Source of the DNA: an uncultured Lachnospiraceae bacterium
GTDB taxonomy: Bacteria; Bacillota; Clostridia; Lachnospirales; Lachnospiraceae
Direction: 5' to 3'
Assembly (NCBI GenBank): GCA_945836565.1
Contig: CAMALN010000001.1
Span: 1-30,119 of the forward strand
DNA length: 30,119 nucleotides
The notes under the pieces are model-generated. The model made no database searches and was not told the DNA's origin. It worked only from the letters and a program-made list of their open reading frames with translations. Made by a program: the position numbers and the translations under genes. Below are positions 23,051 to 30,119 of the stretch, piece after piece. Every line of letters begins with the position of its first letter. Within the stretch, counting starts at the first letter, position 1.

Positions 23051-24646
23051 ATGAGTGACAGACGACTCGGTAAGAAGGTTAAGAAATCAAATATCGGTTC
23101 AAAAAACAGAGGCAGGACATTGTTCCTTTCAAAGCTTGCTGTAGTAAGTACGTTGATTATACTTCAGATTGCCATCCTGTTTGTGATATATGGTATCATG
23201 AGGTCTTATGTTATATATTGGCGTACAGGCGCGACACTGGTCAGTGTATGGGCGGTTTTGTATATAACGAACAGGCAGGATAATCCGGCTTATAAGCTGG
23301 CATGGGTTACCATGATACTTGCATTTCCGCTGGTTGGTGGCTTGCTGTATATTATGCTTGCCGGAAATAAAACCAGGATGAAATTCATACGAAAGGCTGC
23401 CAGAAATAATGTTGAGGGTATAGGATATCTGCCGGACGATACAGCTATAAGAGAGGAAATTCGCAGTATAAGTCAGAGTGCGGCTGTGCAATCGCATTAT
23501 ATATCTACGGCAGCAGGATATCCGGTGTACAAGAATACATCGGTGAGGTATTTTTATCTCGGCGAGAATAACTATGAGGTGCTGAAGCAGGAGCTTAGGG
23601 CGGCAAAGCATTTCATATTCATGGAATATTTCATCATCAAGCAGGGCGAGATGTGGGATACGATACTCAGCATCCTGACTGAGAAGGTTAAGGAGGGCGT
23701 CGAGGTAAGGCTTATATATGATGATTTTGGTTGTGCGATGAGCGTGCCGAGCAGATTCAATAAAGAGATGGAGGCACTTGGCATAAGAGTGGTTTCATTT
23801 AACCGTGTGCTGCCGATATTGTCGCTAAGGTACAACAACCGTGACCACAGAAAGATTACAATAATTGACGGACATACGGGATTTACCGGTGGCATCAATC
23901 TGGCAGACGAGTATATAAATAGAGAGGAACGCTTTGGACATTGGAAGGATACCGGTATTATGATAAAGGGTGATGCGGTGTGGAATCTGACGGTTATGTT
24001 CCTTCAAAACTGGAAGCTTGAAACCGGAGAGCGATGGGATTATAAAAAATACATTCCGTCGGTATATGCGAATGAGCTTACCACGGATACAAATGTGCGA
24101 GGATACGTGCAGCCGTATGGCGATACTCCTGTGGATGATGAGATTGTCGGCGAGAATATTTATCTGAATATGATAAATAAGGCGAAGCATTATGTGTATA
24201 TCACCACGCCGTATCTTATAGTTGATAATGAGATAGTGACTGCGCTTACATTGGCGGCGAAGAGCGGAATTGATGTGAGAATAATCACGCCGGGCATACC
24301 TGATAAGAAGATGGTGTACATGGTGACGCAGTCGTATTATCCGGAGCTTGTGAAGGCGGGCGTTAAGATATATCAGTATACGCCGGGATTTATTCATGCG
24401 AAAACTGTGATTGTGGACGACAGGATTGCGACTGTCGGAACCGTAAACTTTGATTATCGTAGCTTGTATCTGCATTTTGAATGTGGTGTGTGGATGTTTG
24501 ATACGGATACTATCAAGGATATGAGAGAGGATTTCGTCGAGACACTGCAGGTATGTGATGAGGTAACAGCGGATGAGCTTTTGAATGTAAGCAAATGGAG
24601 GATATATGCGAGAAGCCTGTTGAGACTCTTTGCACCGCTACTGTGA
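23051..24646 (+). CDS. cls: Cardiolipin synthase (phospholipase D family)
   Basis: This 531-residue membrane enzyme joins two phosphatidylglycerols into cardiolipin and glycerol. The N-terminus is basic and then has hydrophobic helices at about 30-55, 60-73 and 83-104, as in Cls. Two HKD motifs are intact: HRKITIID (His266, Lys268, Asp273) and HAKTVIVD (His449, Lys451, Asp456), each followed by the G-N/S pair (TGGIN and GTVNFDYRS). ATG 23051 follows AGGAGG at six bases. The 190 bases before it are AT-rich, with a short ATTCC/GGAAT inverted repeat but no clear promoter. The regulator gene downstream begins 94 bases after its stop. Confidence 0.94.
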   Translation: MSDRRLGKKVKKSNIGSKNRGRTLFLSKLAVVSTLIILQIAILFVIYGIMRSYVIYWRTGATLVSVWAVLYITNRQDNPAYKLAWVTMILAFPLVGGLLYIMLAGNKTRMKFIRKAARNNVEGIGYLPDDTAIREEIRSISQSAAVQSHYISTAAGYPVYKNTSVRYFYLGENNYEVLKQELRAAKHFIFMEYFIIKQGEMWDTILSILTEKVKEGVEVRLIYDDFGCAMSVPSRFNKEMEALGIRVVSFNRVLPILSLRYNNRDHRKITIIDGHTGFTGGINLADEYINREERFGHWKDTGIMIKGDAVWNLTVMFLQNWKLETGERWDYKKYIPSVYANELTTDTNVRGYVQPYGDTPVDDEIVGENIYLNMINKAKHYVYITTPYLIVDNEIVTALTLAAKSGIDVRIITPGIPDKKMVYMVTQSYYPELVKAGVKIYQYTPGFIHAKTVIVDDRIATVGTVNFDYRSLYLHFECGVWMFDTDTIKDMREDFVETLQVCDEVTADELLNVSKWRIYARSLLRLFAPLL

Positions 24647-24740
24647 TGACTATACCACATTGTTGTAATTAAAATTGTAAAATGGCCGGAGTGATCTGGT
24701 AGCATACAGTTGTATATTCATGATATGTGAGGAGAGAAAA

Positions 24741-25322
24741 ATGACAGATAATACAAGAACAACCGAAAAAAGAGGTACAAAAAATAAGATGGCAGCATGC
24801 TTTAAGACGCTCCTTCGAAGGATGCCGATGGAAAAGATTACTGTCAAGGATATAACAGATGCGGCAGGCGTAATACGTCCGACATTTTATAATCATTTCA
24901 AGGACAAGTATGACATGCTTGAGTATATCGTGTGGTATGATCTGATATCACCTATTAAGCCGCTCTTGATAAATGATATGATAATTGAGGGACTCACACT
25001 CTTGTTCTCGGCAATTAAGAATGAGAAGGAATTTTATAAGCAGGCCGTAAAAATTGAAGGGCAGAATTCATTTGAGACTATTGCACGTGAGCAGGTTGCC
25101 AGACTCCTCAAGGAGGTTATGGTAGAAAAGCACGGTGAAATGCACACGACCTACCCATGGCTGTCGCAGGATGTAATCGCAACCTACTATGCGCAGTCGA
25201 TGGTCTATATTGCAATAGAGTGGATTAGGACGGATTTCCTTATTCAGCCAAAGGAATTGTCTGAGATATATGAGTATATCAGTACCCATTCGATGATGGA
25301 TATTATGAGCGTGTCGATGTAA
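24741..25322 (+). CDS. TetR/AcrR-family transcriptional regulator
   Basis: This 193-residue regulator has an N-terminal TetR DNA-binding domain: helix-turn-helix region ITVKDITDAAGVIRPTFYNHFKDKYDML (33-60). The C-terminal domain resembles the DhaS/TetR_C-type ligand or partner domain, with YYAQSMVYIAIEWIRTDF near residues 150-170. ATG 24741 is preferred to ATG 24720 since GAGGAGAG lies just before it. It sits upstream of, and on the same strand as, the MMPL exporter and the YhgE-like lipoprotein and probably represses that pair. A candidate operator is the inverted repeat CTGAAT-ATTCGG at about 25330-25346. Confidence 0.88.
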   Translation: MTDNTRTTEKRGTKNKMAACFKTLLRRMPMEKITVKDITDAAGVIRPTFYNHFKDKYDMLEYIVWYDLISPIKPLLINDMIIEGLTLLFSAIKNEKEFYKQAVKIEGQNSFETIAREQVARLLKEVMVEKHGEMHTTYPWLSQDVIATYYAQSMVYIAIEWIRTDFLIQPKELSEIYEYISTHSMMDIMSVSM

Positions 25323-25411
25323 ATGATGTCTGAATCAGATATTCGGATACAGTTAGTCATCGTGAATGATGAAGCTGTTATGAATTGATGACCGTAACAT
25401 GTATTGGACTA

Positions 25412-25440
25412 TTGTAGTTGAAATATATACAAAGTTATAA
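25412..25440 (+). promoter_or_regulatory. Possible promoter for the MMPL exporter operon
   Basis: TTGTAG (25412-25417) and TTATAA (25435-25440) are separated by 17 bases in an AT-rich context. This would give a leader of about 180 bases that contains the hairpin at 25526-25564. Confidence 0.35.
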
Positions 25441-25525
25441 ATTCGTCATATTATCCAAACAATAGAATGCGAATATATAAATTGTAAATACAAATTCTGA
25501 TTGGGATATATAAAAAGAAAACATT

Positions 25526-25565
25526 AAAGGGTGATTGAATATTTGATTTATTCAATCACCCTTTT
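25526..25565 (+). terminator. Perfect 15-bp terminator-type hairpin upstream of the exporter gene
   Basis: AAAGGGTGATTGAAT (25526-25540) pairs perfectly with ATTCAATCACCCTTT (25550-25564), followed by TATTATTTATTTC. It lies about 200 bases after the tetR stop and about 60 before the exporter start. It is either the tetR terminator or an attenuator in the exporter leader. Confidence 0.8.
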
Positions 25566-25626
25566 ATTATTTATTTCTAAAGACAAGACACATATACATA
25601 TATATAAAACGGAAAGGAAGATGAAG

Positions 25627-27717
25627 ATGATTAAAGTCGGTAAATGGGTTGTTAAAAACAGAATATTGATACTTGTCTTGGGTATCCTTTTGCTTATTCC
25701 TGCAGCCTTGGGTTTTATAAAGACGAGAGTTAACTATGATATCCTGGCATATCTGCCGGATGACATAGAGACCATGGAGGGACAGGAAATTCTTGTGGAT
25801 GAATTCGGAGTCGGTGCATTTTCGGTCTGTGTAATAGAAGGAATGCCTGACAAGGAGATAAGCGCCATAAGAAAAGAGATGTGTAAGGTTGAAAATGTCA
25901 AGGAAGTGCTCTGGTATGATTCGATAGCGGACATTTCGCTGCCGAAGGAGCTGCTTCCGGATGATTTGTTAAAGGTATTTGCGAACAAGGATAAGGATTC
26001 AACCATAATGTTCGTGCTGTTTCCAACCTCGATGTCGTCTGATGAGACGATGGAGGCTATAGAAGATATCAGGGAAATAGTGGATGACAGGGTGTATCTC
26101 TCAGGTATGTCGGCGGTTGTTACGGATATCAAGAATCTGTGCGACAGAGAGGTGCCTGTATATGTAGTCATAGCCGTCGTGCTTGCGCTTCTTGTCCTTG
26201 CACTTACCATGGACAGCGCACTTGCACCGGTATTCTTCATTATAAGTATAGGTATGGCGATACTTTATAACCTGGGAAGCAATATGATAAAAGGCGAGAT
26301 ATCCTATGTGACACAGGCACTTGCGGCGGTGCTGCAGCTTGGTGTGACGATGGATTACTCTATATTCCTCTGGCACAGCTATGAGGAGAATCAGAAGAGA
26401 TTCGAGGGTGACAAGGAAAGGGCTATGGCACATGCCATATCAAATACCATTTCCTCTGTAGTCGGAAGCTCTGTTACTACAGTGGCAGGCTTTATCGCAC
26501 TTTGCTTTATGAGCTTTACGCTTGGTATGGACTTGGGTGTTGTTATGGCAAAGGGCGTTGTACTCGGCGTTATAAGCTGTGTAACGCTTCTTCCATCCAT
26601 GCTTCTTATATTTGATAAGGCAATTGAGAAGACTAAGCACAAGGTGCTGCTGCCCGACATTGGCTGCATAGGCGGCTGGGTGTCAAAGCATTTCTACATA
26701 TTCATAATATTATTTGCATTGATACTTGTGCCGGCGCTGTATGGTTACACTCATACATCGGTCTATTACGACCTGGCCGGTACATTGCCGAAGGACTTAG
26801 AGAGCGTTGCGGCAAATGAAAAGCTTGAAGAACAGTATGCAATGGGGGCGACACATATGGTTCTTGTCGATTCAAAGCTTCCTACCAAGGCTGCGGCAAA
26901 TATGCTTGAGGATATAAAGCAGCTTGACGGGGTAAAGGCTGTGCTCGGAATAGATTCTATAGCTAAGCTTGGTATACCTGAGGCGATGCTCCCGGAGAAG
27001 CTTAAGGATGTATTCGTATCGGATGAGCACAAAATGATAATGATAATGACGGAATATGCCGTTGCTTCTGATGAAGTAAATGAACAGTGCCGCAGGATAC
27101 AGGAAATCGTAAAATCCTACGATGAGGGCGGTATGCTAATCGGTGAGGCGCCTTGCACCAAGGATTTGATAGAGATTACAGATGAGGATTTCAAGAAGGT
27201 AAGTGCTGTATCCATCGGAGTAATATTTGTGATAATTGCAATCGTATTCAAGTCGATTTCGTTGCCGGTTATATTGGTGGCGGTAATTGAATTCGCGATA
27301 TTTATCAATATGGGCATACCGGCATACACCGGAACCACCTTGCCGTTCATTGCATCCATAGTAATCGGAACCATACAGCTTGGCGCGACGGTCGATTACG
27401 CGATACTCATGACGAACAAATACAAGCGATGCAGAAATCATGGTATGGCAAAGCAGGAGGCAGTGGCAAATGCCATGTCAGGCTCGGTTCAATCGATAAT
27501 TGTAAGTGCGCTCAGCTTCTTCGCAGCAACCTTTGGCGTAGGCATGTATTCTCAGATAGATATGATTAGCTCGCTTTGCATACTTATGGCGAGAGGAGCA
27601 CTTATAAGCATGGTGGTTGTAATATTGGTACTTCCGTCGATGTTCATGGTATTTGATAAACTGATATGTGCGACGAGCAGCGGATTTAAATATAAAGCGC
27701 ATGCGAATGAAGCATAG
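25627..27717 (+). CDS. MMPL/RND-superfamily exporter
   Basis: This 696-residue integral membrane transporter with MMPL-type duplicated architecture probably exports lipids or small hydrophobic compounds with the proton gradient. The first membrane helix (about 12-32) is followed by an extracytoplasmic loop (about 33-170), a block of helices (about 173-345), a single helix near 355-380, a second extracytoplasmic loop and a second helical block. The paired proton-relay motifs GVTMDY (239-244) and GATVDY (586-591) are at equivalent positions of each half. ATG 25627 has AGGA about seven bases upstream; the in-frame GTG at 25531 lies inside the terminator hairpin and is rejected. ATG 25621 is also possible but too close to the ribosome binding site. 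It is followed by a YhgE-like partner gene. Confidence 0.9.
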   Translation: MIKVGKWVVKNRILILVLGILLLIPAALGFIKTRVNYDILAYLPDDIETMEGQEILVDEFGVGAFSVCVIEGMPDKEISAIRKEMCKVENVKEVLWYDSIADISLPKELLPDDLLKVFANKDKDSTIMFVLFPTSMSSDETMEAIEDIREIVDDRVYLSGMSAVVTDIKNLCDREVPVYVVIAVVLALLVLALTMDSALAPVFFIISIGMAILYNLGSNMIKGEISYVTQALAAVLQLGVTMDYSIFLWHSYEENQKRFEGDKERAMAHAISNTISSVVGSSVTTVAGFIALCFMSFTLGMDLGVVMAKGVVLGVISCVTLLPSMLLIFDKAIEKTKHKVLLPDIGCIGGWVSKHFYIFIILFALILVPALYGYTHTSVYYDLAGTLPKDLESVAANEKLEEQYAMGATHMVLVDSKLPTKAAANMLEDIKQLDGVKAVLGIDSIAKLGIPEAMLPEKLKDVFVSDEHKMIMIMTEYAVASDEVNEQCRRIQEIVKSYDEGGMLIGEAPCTKDLIEITDEDFKKVSAVSIGVIFVIIAIVFKSISLPVILVAVIEFAIFINMGIPAYTGTTLPFIASIVIGTIQLGATVDYAILMTNKYKRCRNHGMAKQEAVANAMSGSVQSIIVSALSFFAATFGVGMYSQIDMISSLCILMARGALISMVVVILVLPSMFMVFDKLICATSSGFKYKAHANEA

Positions 27718-27762
27718 GGTAAGATGAATTTGCGGTAATCAATTTAGAAGGAGGCAATTATT

Positions 27763-29979
27763 ATGAGTAAGATTTCTATAGATAAGAAGAAAAAATATAT
27801 AACCGGCGGTGTTACGGCGGTTGCTATATCGGTAGCAGCCTGTGGTGCAGGCATGGTCGCAGAAAAGAAGCAGGAGGTGTTAAACGATACCCTTTACGGA
27901 GTAAATATGTCTGAGGCTGCCGTCAATGTAGAGAATGTTGCAACCGGAACGGATGCGGTGTCGGATACAGTGTCCGAGGAGGAGCTTATAGATAAGCTTT
28001 CAGCGAATGTAAATGTAAAGGAAAAGGATATATACAAGGATGAAACTGTGTATGCATTTGCGGATGCAAGCGGTAAGCCGAAGGAGATTCTTGTAAATGA
28101 GGTGCTGAAAAACACAGACGGCAAGGCAGTACTTACTGATAAGACAGACCTTAAGGATATAGAGAATATAAAGGGCGACGAGACATTTGCACAAGACGGA
28201 GACACCATCACCTGGCAGGCTGCAGGAAATGATATCACCTATCAGGGAAGGTCTGACAAGGAGCTTCCGGTAAATGTTTCGCTTAGCTATTATCTGGATG
28301 GAAGTAAGGTTACACCGGAGCAGCTTGCCGGAGCCAGCGGCAGGGTGAAAATCCGTATAGATTACACGAATAATGCAGCTGTTACCAAGGAGATAAACGG
28401 TCATAAGGAGGATGTCTACGTTCCGTTTATCGCGGTTACGGGAATGGTTCTTCCTGAGAATTTTACAAATGTGACGGTCACAAACGGAAAATGTATGGCG
28501 CAGGGAGAATCAAACATTGTAGTCGGCTTCGGTATGCCCGGACTTAAGGACAGTATAAAGTCGGATGGCTCGGATTTTTCGGAGGAGTTAAATATCCCCG
28601 ATTATGTCGAGGTTGAGGCTGATGTGGTTGATTTTGCACTTGATATGACGGCAACGGTTGTTTTGGATGGCTCCGCCATGAATATAGCAGGCGAGCTTGA
28701 TATGTCGGCGCTTGATGATGTGGTTGCATCCTTGTCTGATGCAACGGCTCAGCTGGTGGATGGTTCAGGTCAGCTTTCTGAGGGGACGGCAACCCTGCTT
28801 GAGAAAATGTCTGAATTTAATCTGGGTGTAGGCACGCTTAAATCGGGAATCGATTCATTGTCGGAAAAGTCGGATACGCTAATCACCGGCCTTGGAACCA
28901 TAGATGCGAGTGCACAGTCTATAAGCAATGCCATAGCATACCTTGATGCATCGCTCAATACTGCAATGACGGAGGAGGCGAAGAAGGCTGCCTATGATCA
29001 GGCCTATGCACAGGCATCTGCTGCTGCTGTAGGCACCATAGATGCTCAGGCTGAGACGATAGCGAATAATGCAGCAGAGACTGTGAAGACTACATTTACC
29101 GCAGAGGGCGGAACCTACGACACTATCAAGTCTAGCGTAGATACTACGATAGCTTCTATGCTTGCAAATGAGCAGACACAGGCTGCAATCGCAAGTGATG
29201 TTCAGTCGGCAGTTGCAGGAGCAGTCAGCTCGAGCGATAAGACGGCGGTAATCGTTGGTGCGCTTACCCAGACGTATGTGCAGGCCGGCATGGACCCGCA
29301 AACCGCTAACGCACAGGCACTATCGGATGTGCAGGCACTTGCGGCAGCAGCCGGAAATGCAGCAGCATCAACCACGGTGGCTGATGTTCAAAGCAGTATA
29401 ATGGCAGCAGATATGGGTACAGTTGTCGCTACAACCTGCGAGCAGGTTGCGATAGAGACAGCAAAGCAGACAGCTGTAGCCGTCGCAAAGCAGACAGCAG
29501 AGACTGCAGCCGGTCAGGCAGCAGGAGCGGCGGCCATACAGGGCGTTGAAAGCGCAAAGTCACAGATTGCTACACAGATAGAGGCTGTCCAGGCAAATGG
29601 CTACAGTCTGGTAACCGGTTCGGCAGCACTTGCACAGGGCACGGGAAATGTACAATCTGCATTGCCGCTTCTAAAGGATGGCATAGCAGCATTAAAGTCC
29701 GGTGCATCGACCTTGTCAAATGGTTCAACTCTTCTTGTGGATGGCGTATCGACACTAAATGATGGTGCCACTACACTTAAGGATGGGATGGCAGCCTATG
29801 ATACGGAGGCTATAAGTAAGATAATAAATTCGTACAACGGCGATGTAAAATCGCTTGTAGACAGACTTTCCGCAGTGGCGACAGCCTCAACTGAGTATGA
29901 TACATTTACTATGCATGAGGAAGGCGTAGCCGCAACAACAAAGTTTATAATTAAGACCGAGGAAATAAAGGCAGAGTAA
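27763..29979 (+). CDS. Large YhgE/Pip-like extracytoplasmic protein, probable lipoprotein
   Basis: This 738-residue protein has an N-terminal lysine-rich region and hydrophobic stretch ending in the lipobox VAAC (Cys27), so it is probably lipid-anchored outside the membrane. Residues about 40-290 look globular and beta-rich (NVSLSYYLDG, RVKIRIDYTN). The regions around 325-395 and 620-690 have the glycine/leucine heptad-like repeats of YhgE/Pip proteins (LVDGSGQLSEGTATL, GASTLSNGSTLLVDG). Between them is a long Ala-rich coiled-coil-prone segment (about 400-620). Unlike YhgE/Pip it ends without C-terminal membrane helices. ATG 27763 follows AGGAGG. It begins 45 bases after the MMPL gene and is likely its partner in export. 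The function is unknown. Confidence 0.78.
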   Translation: MSKISIDKKKKYITGGVTAVAISVAACGAGMVAEKKQEVLNDTLYGVNMSEAAVNVENVATGTDAVSDTVSEEELIDKLSANVNVKEKDIYKDETVYAFADASGKPKEILVNEVLKNTDGKAVLTDKTDLKDIENIKGDETFAQDGDTITWQAAGNDITYQGRSDKELPVNVSLSYYLDGSKVTPEQLAGASGRVKIRIDYTNNAAVTKEINGHKEDVYVPFIAVTGMVLPENFTNVTVTNGKCMAQGESNIVVGFGMPGLKDSIKSDGSDFSEELNIPDYVEVEADVVDFALDMTATVVLDGSAMNIAGELDMSALDDVVASLSDATAQLVDGSGQLSEGTATLLEKMSEFNLGVGTLKSGIDSLSEKSDTLITGLGTIDASAQSISNAIAYLDASLNTAMTEEAKKAAYDQAYAQASAAAVGTIDAQAETIANNAAETVKTTFTAEGGTYDTIKSSVDTTIASMLANEQTQAAIASDVQSAVAGAVSSSDKTAVIVGALTQTYVQAGMDPQTANAQALSDVQALAAAAGNAAASTTVADVQSSIMAADMGTVVATTCEQVAIETAKQTAVAVAKQTAETAAGQAAGAAAIQGVESAKSQIATQIEAVQANGYSLVTGSAALAQGTGNVQSALPLLKDGIAALKSGASTLSNGSTLLVDGVSTLNDGATTLKDGMAAYDTEAISKIINSYNGDVKSLVDRLSAVATASTEYDTFTMHEEGVAATTKFIIKTEEIKAE

Positions 29980-30021
29980 AAATTTATAAAAATAAGATGA
30001 ATATAGCGATAATTAATAGAA

Positions 30022-30058
30022 ATGCGGGTAAAGCATGTGGCTTTGCCTGCATTTTTTT
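30022..30058 (+). terminator. Intrinsic terminator after the YhgE-like gene
   Basis: ATGCGGGTAAAGC (30022-30034) pairs with GCTTTGCCTGCAT (30040-30052) through 13 bp including two wobbles, followed by a T-run. It closes the exporter operon. Confidence 0.9.
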
Positions 30059-30119
30059 ATTTGATAGGAAATATATGCCGGCTATAAAATTCAAGACAAG
30101 AGTTTTTGTGTGTGATATA

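Noticed and set aside
23825..24475. 216-residue minus-strand open frame opposite cardiolipin synthase
   Set aside because: Antisense of an intact two-HKD enzyme; no recognisable motif or ribosome binding site.
25531..25626. Extended GTG start of the MMPL exporter
   Set aside because: It would begin inside a perfect terminator hairpin; ATG 25627 has a ribosome binding site and a normal MMPL N-terminus.

Overview
The window looks like chromosomal DNA from a Clostridia-class Firmicute, most likely Lachnospiraceae. I infer this from strong AGGAGG-type ribosome binding sites, moderately AT-rich DNA, a DnaD/DnaI-type primosome pair, a Clostridia-type citrate synthase and PRPP synthetase, and a serine/threonine kinase of the 'GFGITY' type beside a ParB-like/BMP fusion. 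I saw no rRNA, tRNA, phage or transposase genes. The species cannot be named from the sequence alone.

Layout. (1) 1-315: a noncoding stretch holding a large, multi-branched inverted-repeat element (42-278). (2) 316-6432 (+): the distal part of a surface-glycan operon. It has a class V aminotransferase of the 2-aminoethylphosphonate (AEP) type, a LicC/PntC-type cytidylyltransferase, two different LicD-family phosphotransferases flanking a family 2 glycosyltransferase, and a Wzx-type flippase. Together they suggest a glycan decorated with CDP-activated AEP or phosphocholine-like groups. A bidirectional terminator closes the operon. (3) 6478-11613 (-): housekeeping genes in reading order murC, then dnaD-like, dnaI-like, prs. 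A regulatory patch between murC and dnaD carries three abutting DnaA boxes, a fourth box, a 60-nt hairpin and a strong extended -10 promoter. (4) 11828-13985 (+): nadB-nadC for NAD synthesis, without nadA. (5) 13986-14442: a second, about 395-nt long-hairpin element. (6) 14443-21266 (+): a small membrane protein, a cytosolic ParB-like/BMP-fold fusion, a metallophosphoesterase, a transmembrane Ser/Thr kinase with a duplicated ectodomain, and citrate synthase, ending at a terminator. (7) 21267-21990: a gene-free region with two terminators, a possible small structured RNA and a strictly 53-bp-periodic repeat array of six copies plus a decayed seventh. (8) 21991-29979 (+): an RlmI-like methyltransferase, a cardiolipin synthase, a TetR regulator, an MMPL/RND-type exporter and a large secreted YhgE/Pip-like lipoprotein.

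The least explained parts are the two large structured inverted-repeat elements (which share a short motif series), the 53-bp array whose period is close to five helical turns, the DnaA-box patch in front of dnaD-dnaI, and the kinase/ParB-BMP/phosphoesterase gene set. All functional statements come from reading motifs by eye. No database search or folding program was run.
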